Shown one piece after another: positions 10,646-22,330 of a stretch of DNA of 64,000 nucleotides. This DNA is from Gamarada debralockiae (taxonomy: Eukaryota > Ascomycota > Leotiomycetes > Helotiales > Hyphodiscaceae), in contig NXFV01001469.1 of NCBI GenBank assembly GCA_002803225.1, forward strand, positions 36,188 to 100,187. Direction: 5' to 3'. Positions within the stretch are counted from its first letter, which is position 1, and every line of letters starts with the position of its first letter. The position numbers and the translations under genes are program-made. A model generated the notes under the pieces. The model saw only the letters and a list, made by a program, of their open reading frames with translations, was not told the DNA's origin and did no database searches.

Positions 10646-12439
10646 ATGGGATCAGATGCTCAGACAAATAAACCCCGCGGCAAGCCTCATTCGACAGGGA
10701 GGGCCAAGGTGAAGACAGGCTGTGGCACTTGCAGGTGAGCCTCCCGGGAATCGGCCTCTTTGACCTTGCGAAAATGGCCGGAGCTAATAAGGTGGCGAGT
10801 TAGGATCCGGAAGGTCAAATGCGATGAAGCTCGGCCTGCGTGTCACCGATGTCTCTCTACGGGCAGGGTCTGCGAGGGATATGGCATCTGGGGTGGCGGG
10901 GGAAACACCTATGGCCAGCGTGCTATCGTTCCAGAGAGCCGTACCACCCTTCGAGGTTGCTTGGAGCCCACCGCCCTCATTGTGATTGGCCTCGAGGAGA
11001 AGAGCTGCTTCGAGTGGTTTAGGGGCCGGACCGTGGAAAAGCTTCCGGGGAGTTTTGATTCGAAATTCTGGGATACATTGCTGTTCCAAGCCAGTGTGGA
11101 TGAACCATCAGTACTTTATGCCGTCTTGGCATTGAGTTCTATTCATAGAAGGAAAATTCTGTGGCGCAACGGTCCAACGAGAAGCGATGATGTTCCAGAC
11201 GAGCATGAACGATTTATGTTACAGCAATACGGCAAGGCTATCCACCATCTTCAGCCTCACTTCGCGAGCAGAAGTAGAACATCCTTTCGTGTCGCTCTTA
11301 TTGCCTGCCTGGTATTTACCTCTCTGGAGTTTCTGCGTGGACGTTTTGAGACGGCTCAAGCTCACCTCCAAAATGGGTTGAGAGTCCTCAGAGAAATGGA
11401 TGTCTGCTCAAGCACGAATGATAATGGAATACTCATTCTGAAACCATCTTGCGACTCAATCGATAACTGGATTGTGGGGGCATTCTCCAGGCTATATTTG
11501 CCAGTCGAACTCTTCACACAGAGTGGGCATTCTTGCATATTTCTTCAAATTGCCGATGCCGAGCCTCCAGCAGCGATATTCCGCTCCACAAATCAAGCAT
11601 GGCGACGAATGGATAATTTGCTGTTCAAGATCCTTCATCTTACGAAGGACGCCCATCAAGGAACTTCCAAATTTCTGAGTGTTGGCTTTCGGTCTCAGTT
11701 GCTTGGGCGCCAACGACAGATTCGACAAGAGCTTACGTCCTGGATTGGCACATACCGAGCGTCCAAAATATTTGCCCAGTCCCAAAATCTTATACGAGAG
11801 GAATTTATCTACCAGTTGATTAGCACGTATCACGCCATGGCCGAGATCATGCTTGAAACGTGCCTCTGCTCAGACGATGAATCGATCTATGATCTTCACA
11901 CAGATAAGTTCGTCTCCATAATAGCTCGCTTAGTAGACAACCGGAGAATTCGGCCGTCGACGTCTCAATTCCGGGCACTGCCAGAGGTCGACATGTCCAG
12001 GTCAATTGTCGATTTTGGTTGGATACCGCCACTGTATTACACCGCCCTGAAATGCCGCATTCATCGGGTCAGGCTCCAGGCAATCAGATTGCTCGAATCT
12101 GCCTCGCACAGAGAAGGGATTTGGGATTCGAAGATAGTGGCGCAGGTTGCGCGAAAAGTAATGAAGACAGAGGAAAGGGACTTCTACAAGGATTCCGACG
12201 TCGCGGACGACTTTGCGCTCTGTAGCTATCCGGAGGCACGAGAGCTATCACTTCCAGTCCTGCCTGAATCGTACAGGCTGCACGACGTCAAGATAACACT
12301 GTTCGATGAACCCATGGGAGAAGCCCTGTTATCCTGCAGGCAGAAGCACGGCAATGGAGGTTGGAAAGTCTTTCTGAACGAGTACCATGTCAATTCACAA
12401 CTTTGGATGGAAAGGAGAATGGAGGCAGAGGATATGTGA
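10646..12439 (+). CDS. Zn2Cys6 fungal transcription factor
   Basis: Exons 10646-10734 and 10804-12439 give 574 aa. The zinc cluster GCGTCRIRKVKCDEARPAC plus HRCLSTGRVC has the canonical C-x2-C-x6-C-x5-C-x2-C-x6-C spacing, starting at Cys26. The 69-bp intron splits it right after GCGTC, a common intron position in this class. The rest resembles the fungal-specific regulatory half, with FQASVDEPSVLYAVLALSSIHRR as its recognisable start. The ATG at 10646 lies 25 residues before the first Cys. The protein is nuclear by class, and its likely target by position is the divergent aldo/keto reductase gene. Confidence 0.92.
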
Positions 12440-13350
12440 TCATATGGACTTTCGGTATTGATTCCTCCAATGTGAAGAGCAGCTGGGTAACCAGTCGTTG
12501 CGTCACATTCACCTGAAGGTAATGCAGTAAGATTTGAGGGACCACTGGAGTAGATTGAAGACGACGAGAAGAAATGAATTGGGACAAAGCATAGCGCAGA
12601 GCGGGAAACGGTCAGGAATGGGTTACCAAGGAAAGGGGGGAGAAGAGATGAGTGGTGTCCTGCGAGTACGCTTTGTTTCGTCAAAGCTATAATTGGACGT
12701 CATGAACGAGCAGCCCATATCCCCAGAAAGCTTAACATGGTTGATAAGTCCCCCCACCATTGCTCGGAAGAAAGCGAAGAAATTCTTTGACATCCCAATT
12801 ACCCAAGGGATACGAAAAGAGGAGATTTTCATCCCTTACGACCAAGTCTCTCTCAAACTGCAGTGGCATTCTCAAAGACATTTCTCTGCAACTCAATCCT
12901 AGCATTATACATTGTTTCCACGCCATATGATGGGCCTCTCATATGCGGTAGTTTACCTGCTCAAAATCCTCAGCTTGCAAGTGTCGTTGACAAGGATGGC
13001 TTGCTCAATATCCTCCACGATAGGTATTATCGTGACAAAGCGAGTTACCAAATCGTTTCCATGTACCTTGTTCTCGAGTCCTGCATTATAGATGAGGGGT
13101 CTCAGTCTAGTCTACAAATCCCACCAACAGCAATATGTCTCACGATTTCCCGACGACAAAAGCTAATACCATGGCGGAAACTGTTCGTCCTCGACCTCTC
13201 ACAACTCGTCTCCTAGATTCTAACCTCTTTGTCTTGATCATTGCGTAACAGCCCCCTTTTCAGGTCAGCGCATGCATTTAGTGTCTTCCATAGAACATGT
13301 TCTTTCATCTATTTTGGCTGTGATTCAAACATTGTCGTGTGATCTCTATT
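12440..13350. other. intergenic, no gene seen
   Basis: Several short open frames on both strands, none resembling a known protein. This is the 3' flank of the Zn2Cys6 gene and of the GTPase remnant. Confidence 0.4.
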
Positions 13351-13973
13351 TCAAGTTAAATAAGGTTCCTCGGGAAGTAGAAAGTAGGCTTCGGTACCTT
13401 CAAGAGCTTTGTTTACATTTATGTTCTCTTTCGCACTTGTCTCAATATAGGGCATGCCCCCAGCAGACTGACAAAATCTCAGTGCGCATTTGGTGGAACC
13501 TGCAAAGAGTCAATTCTTCTTCAGCAACTATTCCTAAGCTCTCATACATGCCGCTCATTTTCTCTGATATCAATGCAATTGAAAAGCATAACCTTCAATT
13601 GATCAGTTAATTTGCCGATGAACATTTGAATGGAGTTGGAACTTATGAAGGGGAATTTATCTGGGTTCTCTAGTTTGCGATGGAAAAGAAAACCTCTGCG
13701 CAAATCGGCCAAAACATGAAAAGTGTCTCGGTCATTGGCTTCGTAGGACAAGACGCAGCAGTCTGCCTGTCTGGCGTATGGCAGAACGATCTGTCTGAAT
13801 CGAGGACCGCCAGATGTGTCCCAAAACTACCAAAGACAGTCATTCGTTTGATCAGTAAGAGAAGGGGTAGAACTTACTCTGAGACCTATGGAGCACCCGT
13901 CAACGTTGACATTTACAAGGCCGTAATCAACACCAATAGTGGCGTACGGGTTCTTTCTATATCCTTTGTTTAG
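13351..13973 (-). pseudogene. Rab7/Ypt7-like small GTPase remnant, no P-loop
   Basis: No single long frame shows this gene; it appears once introns are allowed on the minus strand. A first piece, 13973-13878, reads LNKGYRK and YATIGVDYGLVNVNVDG (switch I region). An intron with GTAAGT donor and GGTAG acceptor follows. The next piece reads FWDTSGGPRFRQIVLPYARQ (DxxG/switch II), then SYEANDRDTFHVLADLR and ENPDKFPF, the Rab7 ENFPF element. A further piece near 13490-13400 reads CQSAGGMPYIETSAKENINV, the Rab ETSAKE G5 box. The N-terminal GxxxxGKS exon is absent upstream, where the DNA is AT-rich. The NKxD box is blurred (IGKLTD), and DTAGQE is changed to DTSGGP. A working GTPase is unlikely. Confidence 0.75.
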
Positions 13974-15094
13974 CTATAACATAGGATTCTGTCAGTCTAT
14001 GACTCAGTAACCGACATCCCTGTGAGGCGAAAGTCCTGCAGTACAACAGAATATTCGATTAAATAGCAAATATCTCAACATGAAATAATGGTATTTTATT
14101 TGTAATACTCTGATCTTATATTTAACCTTTTATAATTCTAATCTATGTATTTCCTTCTAGAGTACTTATATAAAGGCTTATTAATTATCATTTATCTCGT
14201 ACCTTGATTCTATATGCCACGTTTTGTCTGTGCCTTAGTGATGTTCTTGAAGCTCAAAACTCTAGTAATATTAAATGAAAGTAGTCTAATTAATTTATGA
14301 CATTTGTCTTGTTTTAAAAAAGGGGTAGAGTTTTGTGCACGAGAATCAGGGAGGCCTAGTACTTATGAAATATTGCTCTAATTCTGAGGCCTCAGTCTGA
14401 ATGTGGCGGGAAGTGGTGGTGGGTGGCTTGTAAATGTTGCAGTCTAAGGCGGTGAAGGACGTCCTTGGTGTTGTTATGAGAACTCTGATACTGAGGTGCA
14501 TAAGGCGCTAGTACAAAGTAGGCTTCAAAAGCTTCAATTAAAAATCTCTGTCCCTTCCTACATAGTTCAACCCTTCTGTTATATCTACTCTACCTATTCC
14601 TGTTGCCTGTCCCGATAACTTGCTGCCTGTACCGATAGCTTGCTGCCTGTACCGATAGCCTGTTGCCTGTCCCTAGATATCTTTATGCTATCCAAGCTAA
14701 GAGAGAGCGAAAGCACCGGCCCTACACACATGACCATGACTAGAAGTCTATGAACGCCACAAATTCTTCAGATTAGCTCAGTGGTTCATCTGAGGATAGC
14801 CGGTTTCCAAGATTGATTGGTGTATCAAGAGGAGGCGAGTTCCCGTCGTGTGGGCCCAGATTTCGGGCCTCCCGGCAGCGCCCTTCCCTAATCGTAAGGA
14901 ATTATTTCACCAAGTAGATGCACGATCTTGCGTACACGAATATTTCAAATTAACCATAGTGTAAATCTAGTTCAAAAATCTAGCATTAAACAATATATCT
15001 CTATTTCCAACACCTTGATCTCACGCTCTGCCTCTTCCAGTTCTTGACCACGTAATCACTTCCCAAGAACTTCGGTTGATTTACAGTTTGATCA
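13974..15094. other. AT-rich intergenic block
   Basis: Strongly AT-rich between about 14,040 and 14,300 and again near 14,940-15,010, with no coding frame. It looks like decayed repeat DNA. It contains a 20-bp tandem repeat (listed separately) and borders a transposase tail. Confidence 0.45.
14601..14673. repeat. 20-bp tandem repeat, about 3.6 copies
   Basis: Units of TGYTGCCTGTMCCGATARCY start at 14601, 14621, 14641 and 14661. The second and third differ only at the last base. It is a short minisatellite in non-coding DNA. Confidence 0.85.
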
Positions 15095-15454
15095 TCATCG
15101 ACCCAACACTACTTCAGCCCCGGCTTCCTTTATATCACGCTGTTTTTGTGCCTCCACGATGTCTTCATAACTCATGACTCTTACACCGCCTACTACAGTT
15201 ACCTTGACTGATTTACAGGTGGTTTTTCCGTTGTTTTGCTCAAAAAGGATTAAGTTCTCATCCAAGAGAATCACTCGGTCAGCGAACACATTCTCCGCTA
15301 CATTTGCTAATTTTTGGATATAGAGTTTACAAGAACCATCAAGTTCTCTGCCCCGTGCAAGATCTGGGTGTGTAATGACATTATTAGTCAGAATAAATAG
15401 GATGATGTTATAAAAAATGTCCGCCTGTGGCAGCTCTACACAATGGAGCCTCAC
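15095..15454 (-). mobile_element. C-terminal tail of a pogo/Fot-like transposase (remnant)
   Basis: The last 40 residues read GGVRVMSYEDIVEAQKQRD and KEAGAE, the charged tail that closes many fungal DDE transposases of the pogo/Tc1 group. The residues before it (LFEQNNGKTTCKSVKV) are low in similarity, and no DDE catalytic core or terminal repeat is seen. I read it as a fragment. Assignment rests on memory of that tail motif. Confidence 0.45.
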
Positions 15455-15877
15455 GCATTGAAGACTCTGCGCAGAAGGTGCTGTATTGACGAAGATACTA
15501 AGGTAAGGAGAGAAGGAGAAGGTTCTGCAAGTACATGAAGTCTAATATATCTCTGGAACGCGCTAGGCTCTCACAGGCAGCACGATCAGGTGACACTCGC
15601 CAGAACTGTCACAGGTTTGAGGGTCAAGCCATGTGGGCTACCACAATTACAAACAAGCCAATTCTAACTAGATTTAAAGTCTGGGCAATAGCGCAACGAG
15701 CGTTTCTATTAGTTTGGAACTTTTATATACTAGGGGATAAGAATAGGCCAGTTGGAATAAAGACACTACGTGAGCTTGGAAGGACAATAAAGGAGGGAAA
15801 AGGTGGCAATAAGACCTAGGCCGCTATACTATCATTAGTTGAATGATTATTAAAACGTAGCTATTACTTGTAGATAG
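15455..15877. other. spacer without supported gene
   Basis: One 94-residue plus-strand frame begins at 15535 but resembles nothing I know. It may be transposon-derived, given its position beside the transposase tail. Confidence 0.35.
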
Positions 15878-17415
15878 ATAACCTCTTTACTTTTACAAGA
15901 TTTTAGAGCTACCTTCCAGGAGATCGCAAACCTACCTCAAGCAAAGACGAAACTTGGATTCTCCAAGATTGAGCGGACCTGCCAACTGGCCTGCGATCGT
16001 GGCATCCAGTATACCTGGGTAGATACTTGTTGCATCTACAAAAGCAGCAGCGCCGAACTTATGGAAGCCATTAATTCGATGTTTCAATGGTACAAGATGT
16101 CGGCTATTTGCTTCGTGTTTCTGTCTGGTCTTCCCTTCTCGGACGACAGGAATATCATGGATGATGACTTTCCCCGATGCAGGTGGTTCACTCGGGGCTG
16201 GACTCTGCAAGAGCTCATTACGGCTAAAGACGTCGAGTTCTATGACCGGGCGCGGAATAGAAAAGGAGACAAAGTTTTTCTGCGACGACAGCTGTCTGAA
16301 ATCACGAATATTGACATCGAAGTCCTCAAAGATAGTGACTTGGTTCCAACTATCCCCGTCGCCAAGCGAATGTCTTGGGCGGCAAAACGACCAGGTTATT
16401 CGAGGAATATTTGCAATGTCACCTTTCGAGTTCCAGAGATGCGGCAATTTTCAGTGAATCACAGATCCTATCATTCCAGCAATGGAATTTGCCTTTTACT
16501 AATAAGGGCATCCGTATCACAACTCGGCTAAGCAAGGGCGAAGAGGACTACCAAATGAACCTACAATGCATCGATAGCAGTATACAGCAAGGGGAAGGCT
16601 CGAACGGCCTTATTGTTATTCGCCTTCTTAAAATTGCCCATGGGCGACACTGATCGAGTCGGCTTAGTGTTGTTTCTTATTCCGGCGTCCTACCTAGCAA
16701 AGAACTTCCTGTCTACATCCCGAAGGTCATCAGCGTTACAGAGTCTCGCGCCATCAATTTTGGACTTTTGCAACGTTTTGCCGTTGATATTACAAATAGG
16801 TCTGGTCTAAGATGTGAAATTCAGAGGAGGCCAGAACATCTTTGGGACAGTGATACCAACAGTTTCATCACGGATGGCCTCGAGAAATACACGGGCATAC
16901 TTGTTATTACAGTGAGTGCTTAGAAAGAAGGCCTCAACACCCTTGTCGATCCTTATGATACATTAGGACCTTGGCATCATGAATCGAGTTATGTCGTAGT
17001 TTTTGGGCTTGAAAAACACCATGGTAATGTGGAAGGCGAAGCTGCTGCTGAGAAACAAAGGGCCCTTCAGTGCTGGGATGCGGTTTACAAGCACGACGGC
17101 GAGGACGATATTTCTCGGATTCTTTCCCAGGAACAAAAGCATGGGCTTCCTCATGTTCTCGCCAGAGTGAGTGCACTACTGCGTTCACGTGCTGCAAGTG
17201 GTCGGCTTTTACTTGTCACTTTGAAGGTCACCCCACTGTCTTGGCATAGGAATGAAGACAAACCGATTGTGGGTGACAGATACAATGCGAGTGCACCTTC
17301 CGTACAGTTCCATGTATCGACAAAGTTGAAGGATAACAGAGGCTCAAGTATGTACGAGGTGGACATTGGGGAAACCTCGGATTTCCGCCCTTATAAGGCA
17401 CTTCCTCATAGTTAA
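15878..17415 (+). pseudogene. HET-domain (heterokaryon incompatibility) gene, broken
   Basis: The first frame begins inside the HET domain: TFQEIANL, GFSKIERTC, IQYTWVDTCCIYKSSSAEL, EAINSMFQWYK, CRWFTRGWTLQEL and ITNIDIEVL. The N-terminal LSHTWG block is missing. After MSWAAKR the sequence jumps to GIFAMSPFEFQRCG in another frame, which skips the usual EDxAYCLLGIF and LLYGEG segment (about 100 residues). The C-terminal part (NLPFTNKGIRI, then ELPVYIPKVI and on to 17415) resumes in a third frame and carries a TAG at 16921. So the gene has lost its 5' end, has an internal deletion, and has at least two frameshifts and one stop. HET proteins trigger incompatibility cell death in filamentous fungi; this copy should be silent. 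Confidence 0.85.
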
Positions 17416-17829
17416 ATTGTCACATCTCTTAACGCGCAAACTAGCGGTTCTACTTTAGGGTGGCGCCGATGAGGAAACCAAGCTGGAGAGAGGGCTGAGT
17501 AACTCGTGATATAATTGGATCAAATCTCTTTGTGTTTTTCCTCTTTATTTTTGTTTTTTTTTTTTTAAAAAAAAGGAAGAAAGAAAAAATAGTCATCAAG
17601 CAAAAACTGAGGTATTATCTCGAATGCGACTCACATTCTATTCTTTGAGGGTAGTATCTCTTAGTGTGTTAGCTCATTGAAGGACGCAATTTACGGCTGC
17701 CGCCAAGTTCAGCAATCCCGCATTTCAGCCGAGTTCAAAGGATGACTGGACACACTCATGGAAAGTATCATAGCTTACAGGAATTTGGATTTAAGAGCCT
17801 GATTAATCTCGGCTACGAATCAATGAAAT
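17416..17829. other. spacer with a T/A homopolymer run
   Basis: No gene. About 17,547-17,575 is a long T run followed directly by an A run, which could fold as a hairpin. It separates the HET and monooxygenase remnants. Confidence 0.4.
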
Positions 17830-18358
17830 ACTCCACACCTTGCTGCAACGCAACACAGTTCGTCCCTGTCATCTCCGCCGGTCCAAAACGAAGCCAAACG
17901 AGTCATCCGGTTCAGTTGACAAGCTCACTGGCTCTCCGAACGCCCGAGCCCCACGTACTCCAAGTCCTTCAAGACTATCATGCGATACGTCCCAGGTGCG
18001 ATGTTCCTCTATCGAGGATACATGTACTGGTTGCAAGAGCAAGACTTTGCTGGATTCCACATTGAAAACGATGCGAGGATTCGCAAAGTACAGACCCGGA
18101 CTTCTGAAGGCAGGTGCTGGTGCCGAAGACAGCCATTGCCTGCAAGAGGAGAGTTATGGACACTGACTATCTGGCATGTCTGCATCGAGATGACGTAGAG
18201 CTTGTCTCTGTCGATGTAATCAAGGAGATTATAGAGGACGGCGTCATCACGAACTCAGGCCGCTTCGTCTATGCGGATGTGATTAGCTCGCAAATGGGTT
18301 TGAAACTCAGAAGACTCTCTTCCCTATGAAGATTCGAGGCGAGAACGGATGACAGTTA
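17830..18358 (+). pseudogene. flavin-containing (Baeyer-Villiger type) monooxygenase, 5' piece of a split pseudogene
   Basis: Pieces in several frames line up with the middle of FAD/NADP monooxygenases: CNATQFVPVIS, MRYVPGAMFLYRGYMYW, LQEQDFAGFHIENDARIRK and YRPGLLK. After a frameshift come LVPKTAIACKRRVMDTDYL, LHRDDVELV, EDGVITNSGRFVYADVI and PMKIRGENG. The N-terminal FAD-binding GxGxxG is not found. A TGA at 18350 follows GENG, and similarity stops about eight bases later. The next part of the same family begins 4 kb downstream at 22331. Confidence 0.75.
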
Positions 18359-19367
18359 ATGACTATGTAAGGAACTCAAAGCACTTGAACTGTTGTTTAA
18401 CATGAATCCTCACCTCCTTCTGCGTGCTCGCCAAGCCACCTGGCAAGTGACCACGCGCCCCTTTTCTCACCCTCGCCTCACATCTCGCTCACTCCTCCCA
18501 CCGGTGAGGGGCTAGCGAAGGGAAAGAAACAATTATTAAGATTGCTACTTATTAGTAACACTAGAGTACAGATAAGGGAGTATACGCAAGAGTTGAAAGA
18601 GACAGCCGATAAGTATAAGGAGACATAGAAAAGCACCAATTTTATAAAATTTAATTACAGTACGAGGTCCAAATTCTTGATATTGCGTTTCTTTACAATT
18701 TAATCCTTAGCTCCTAGCATTAAATTTCTTAAATTAATTAATTAAATCTACTTTCAAATATCTCGGGATTTTTAGTTTGAACTAGAAGATAAAAGCCAAA
18801 AATGGGACTAGTAAACTACTGCAGCCTTGCTTGTAAACCAGTAAAGTGATTTACTTTCTTTGAATTCCTAGATATTAACTTGACACGCAGCCTAATTTTA
18901 GATAAACACATCTTGCATTTATCAGACTAAATCAAGTCGTTTCAGGTACAAAGTGCATCCGATAAGTGAGAGTGCCTCGCCAGGCTGCCAGCTTGCCTCA
19001 CTTCCCCCCAGCTTTGGCTCTACTAATGTGAGGTAACTTTTCCTCAGCGTGTGATAGGCCAACTATCAGCCCTGTCAAATCTGCGCAATAGAGAAGCGTG
19101 ACAGTTGGAGCTAATGCACAGAACCTTTATCTGACCAATCACCCAAGCCCCTTGAACGGCAATCGAGACAGGGCAGACTTAAATATTTGACTTCCGTTCT
19201 CCTTCCACTGCTTTCTTCCTCAACCTCCTTCTCTTGACTTCCACATCGAAATAAATCTTCTCATCTTCTGTTTCTCAAGCAGTTGAGAAATCTTAGTTTT
19301 GAGATTAGCGATCAACTCTTAAGATTCTCATCACCAGGTATTCCTCAGCCTTGCGGCTTCTGTCGCA
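18359..19367. other. AT-rich spacer upstream of the Clr5-TPR gene
   Basis: No coding frame. The part from about 18,530 to 18,950 is very AT-rich and looks like mutated repeat DNA. The last 200 bp before the next start contain pyrimidine-rich stretches typical of a fungal promoter. Confidence 0.4.
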
Positions 19368-21736
19368 ATGGAGCCCTACTATCCTGAAAACATGGCAACG
19401 GCCTCAACCCTTGCGATTATCTCAGCAGCTCCTCAAACTCCATCGGCCACTAGTTTACGACGGCAACTTTCTAGGGAGCAGTGGGAAGATCTCAAACCGC
19501 TTATTTGGCGCTTGTATATCGAAGAGAACAAGACTTTCCCCCATATTGCGGATTTCCTCGCGAAAACATACAACTTCCGTCCGACGTAAGTTCCGCAGTC
19601 CTTAAATTAGGCGTACGTTAATAGTCTTTAGAAAGAAACAATTCACCACCCAGGCCGGCGAGTGGGGCTTCAAGAAGAATGCCAGCAAGAAGGAGAGGAG
19701 AGCTATCCTGCGGAATCTCGGTCCCGTTGAAGGGAATGTTATTGTGGACACTTGCGGCCGGAAACACAATAGGCTGAAGCTTGAGCGTTGGCGGAAAGAA
19801 CTAAATACCGGAGGCGTTAGCAATCCTCTTGGGAATATACCAGCTGTAGCCATAGGTACGTAAAACTAGCAAATGTTCACCTCGGTGCAACGTTCATTGA
19901 CTTTATTATAAAGTAAACTTAACTTTGGAGTCATCATCAGAGCCAAGTACATCCACAGGGCCGATAGAACCTGAGCCTTTGGCCTCCACGGATATTGATT
20001 TAGCTACTCCATTGGTCGGGCTGAAGAGCGACCGGAAAATCTGGGTCCAGGATGATGAGGAGTATAGATATTTTCCATTTGCTCCGTGGGCAAATGTTGA
20101 CGTACAAAGCTCCCCAAAGTTGACCCGCCTCTTTGGAGACTTGACTATCACAACGAAGGGTCAGCCAGATGATATCGAGACGCTTGTCCTTCCCCCTCCA
20201 TTTGTTGAACACCATGAGCCTAATGCCAGGAAAGTGATCACTAGCTCCGAGTTGATAATACTATCTCGTAATGAGAATAGCTCGTCAATTTCATGGAGTG
20301 ATGAGACGGCTGGCTTTCAAGATTCCGAAACTCGCCATACTAAAGAATCCACTGGACGACAGTCGACGCCGCCTATGTTGAAGTCCTTCAAAGTCCGTAA
20401 TTCCGATGCCTGGTTTCCTTCAGGTTTTCAGATCGAGGTGTTTCCCAGCCCATTCAATGAGGTGTATCCATTTCCGAAGTCGTTCCTCTCAAGATCACAA
20501 AGAACTCAAAGCTCTGGAACAGTTTTAGAAGCATGCCAAAGGAAAGAGAAAGAATACGCCGAAAAGCTTAAGAAATTCAAAAGAGCTGGATTTGATGAAA
20601 CCCACCCGGTAGTCCTCGAAGTGATGAAAAGCTTGGCCGATGTTTTTCACAACCAAGGAAACTACAAGCAGGCAGAACTTCTCTACAGGCAAGTTATTGC
20701 TGCTCAACAAGGACCATGCAAAACCCCGCCTACAGATATTTTTGCTACCCAGCTGGATCTTGTCGGCATCATCTACTACCAAGACAGACTTTTGGAGGCT
20801 AAAGCCATGCTAGAAAAGTTACACGCAGAAATAGTCAAGACAGCTGCTCCGGACCACCACCTTTTTAGGAAGCTCTTGAAGGTTGAAATTTCAGTTTGGA
20901 ACGCCCTGCAGAATTATCACGAAGCAGAGGCCATTTGTCGAGAGCTATTGCAAATCTGCTTAGTCCATCTAGGTCCCAGAGACCCAGATACTCTATTTGC
21001 TATGTCTAGTTTAGCACTTCCGCTGAGAGAACAGGAGCAATACAACGAGAGTGAACGACTTCTACGATTTGCGATACAGCTTTACCCGCCAGCCCATGAA
21101 AAGCTACTTAACCATATATGTTGGTCGTTGACAGACCTAGGCATGGTCTTTGACGACCAAGGTCGAGTTGAAGACGCGGTCAAATTATACTGCGTCTGCT
21201 CCAAGATAGCCAAGAATGGATTAGGAGACGAGCACGATGCTACTATGGAGTGCGACTACTTCCTGGGTCGGGGTTTAATGGAACAAGGCCTCCTTCAAGA
21301 AAGCAAAGAGCTCCTTGTAAAAACATTAAGGGGTCAGATGAAGGTCTTGGGAGAGAGTCACCGAGATACCCTATGGACGATGTGTGGCCTTGGAGCGACC
21401 TTGCATAAGAGGGGTAAATATGACGAAAGTTTGCTCTGGCTAGAGAAGAGCTTTCGAAAGAGTCTCACCCTTTTGGAACTCGATTACAACCTTACGATGT
21501 ACTCTTGTGGTCAAATAGGATTGTGTTACCAAGATCAAGGACGCTATACCGACGCTTTAACACTATACCAGGAGGTAATAGGCATTCTTCGAGCTGCGGA
21601 CAGAGACTGCCATGAGGAAATCTCTGACCTTCAATGCTGGGCTGATTGGGTTCACCAAATGATAGACGAAGAAGAAAGCGAAGAGGGATTTAGCGTGGAA
21701 GGAGACAGCGAAGGAGGAGATTTTTGGTTAGAGTAG
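19368..21736 (+). CDS. Clr5-domain protein with TPR repeats
   Basis: Exons 19368-19585, 19632-19855 and 19941-21736 give 745 aa with all frames kept. Residues about 35-95 form a Clr5 domain: REQWEDLKPLIWRLYIEEN, FPHIADFLAKTYNFRPT, KKQFTTQAGEWGFKKN. The middle (about 150-330) is acidic and probably unstructured. From about residue 345 come kinesin-light-chain-like TPRs: LADVFHNQGNYKQAELLYRQ, ALQNYHEAEAICRELL, LGMVFDDQGRVEDAVKLY, GATLHKRGKYDESLLWLEK, IGLCYQDQGRYTDALTLYQ. The C-terminus is acidic. Clr5 is named after a fission yeast silencing factor; Clr5-TPR fusions are common in Pezizomycotina with unknown role. The gene is intact and lies between two halves of a dead monooxygenase gene. Confidence 0.88.
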
Positions 21737-22330
21737 TTCCCAAAATCAAGGCTTTAGTTCAGCGGCCTGGCGAGAGCTAGCTGAGCGCCATCAACATAGT
21801 TCAAGTCTTGGTTTTGCGAACACAAACTCTTGCCTTAATGATTCAAGTCCGAAATGGATTGTTTTGGAACTCTGAAAAAGTGCTTCAGTTGAGGAAGGTC
21901 CGGAAGACTGCCGATCCCAGTTGGGTGTTCGCGGGTGCGAATTGCGGTCGAGGTGAAGCAATTTTGAGGCACGGTGCAGGTACACCCCAGTCTGGCATCG
22001 ACCCTGTCGTACCTCCATATTGGTCGAAAGGTTGGGAGTGAAGCAGGGTGCCTCAAGTTCCAACAAACTTCCAACGACCCCCAGGAATATTTCCAGGCAT
22101 CCATCACCAACATGACTTCTAGTTGTTGCCATTCAGCTAATTCACATTGAACCAAACCAATACAACTTACTCAAGATCGGACAATACATTCTACTCCATA
22201 ATGTTCTGCCATCCTCTCATCACCTCAATGCTCCTCACACCCCTCCTCCACCTCCCAGGCCTCACATCCACCAACTCACAACATCCCCTCCCAATCTCCA
22301 CTCCATTAAACCCCACAAAGTCGCCCCAAG
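21737..22330. other. spacer, no gene seen
   Basis: 3' flank of the Clr5-TPR gene. A short frame from the ATG at 22201 runs into the next feature in another frame; its start looks signal-peptide-like, but it overlaps the monooxygenase remnant, so I do not call it. Confidence 0.4.

Noticed and set aside
14770..14880. tRNA-like segment (GATTAGCTCAGTGGTTC)
   Set aside because: It has an A-box-like word but no matching B-box at the right distance, and the arms do not pair into a cloverleaf.
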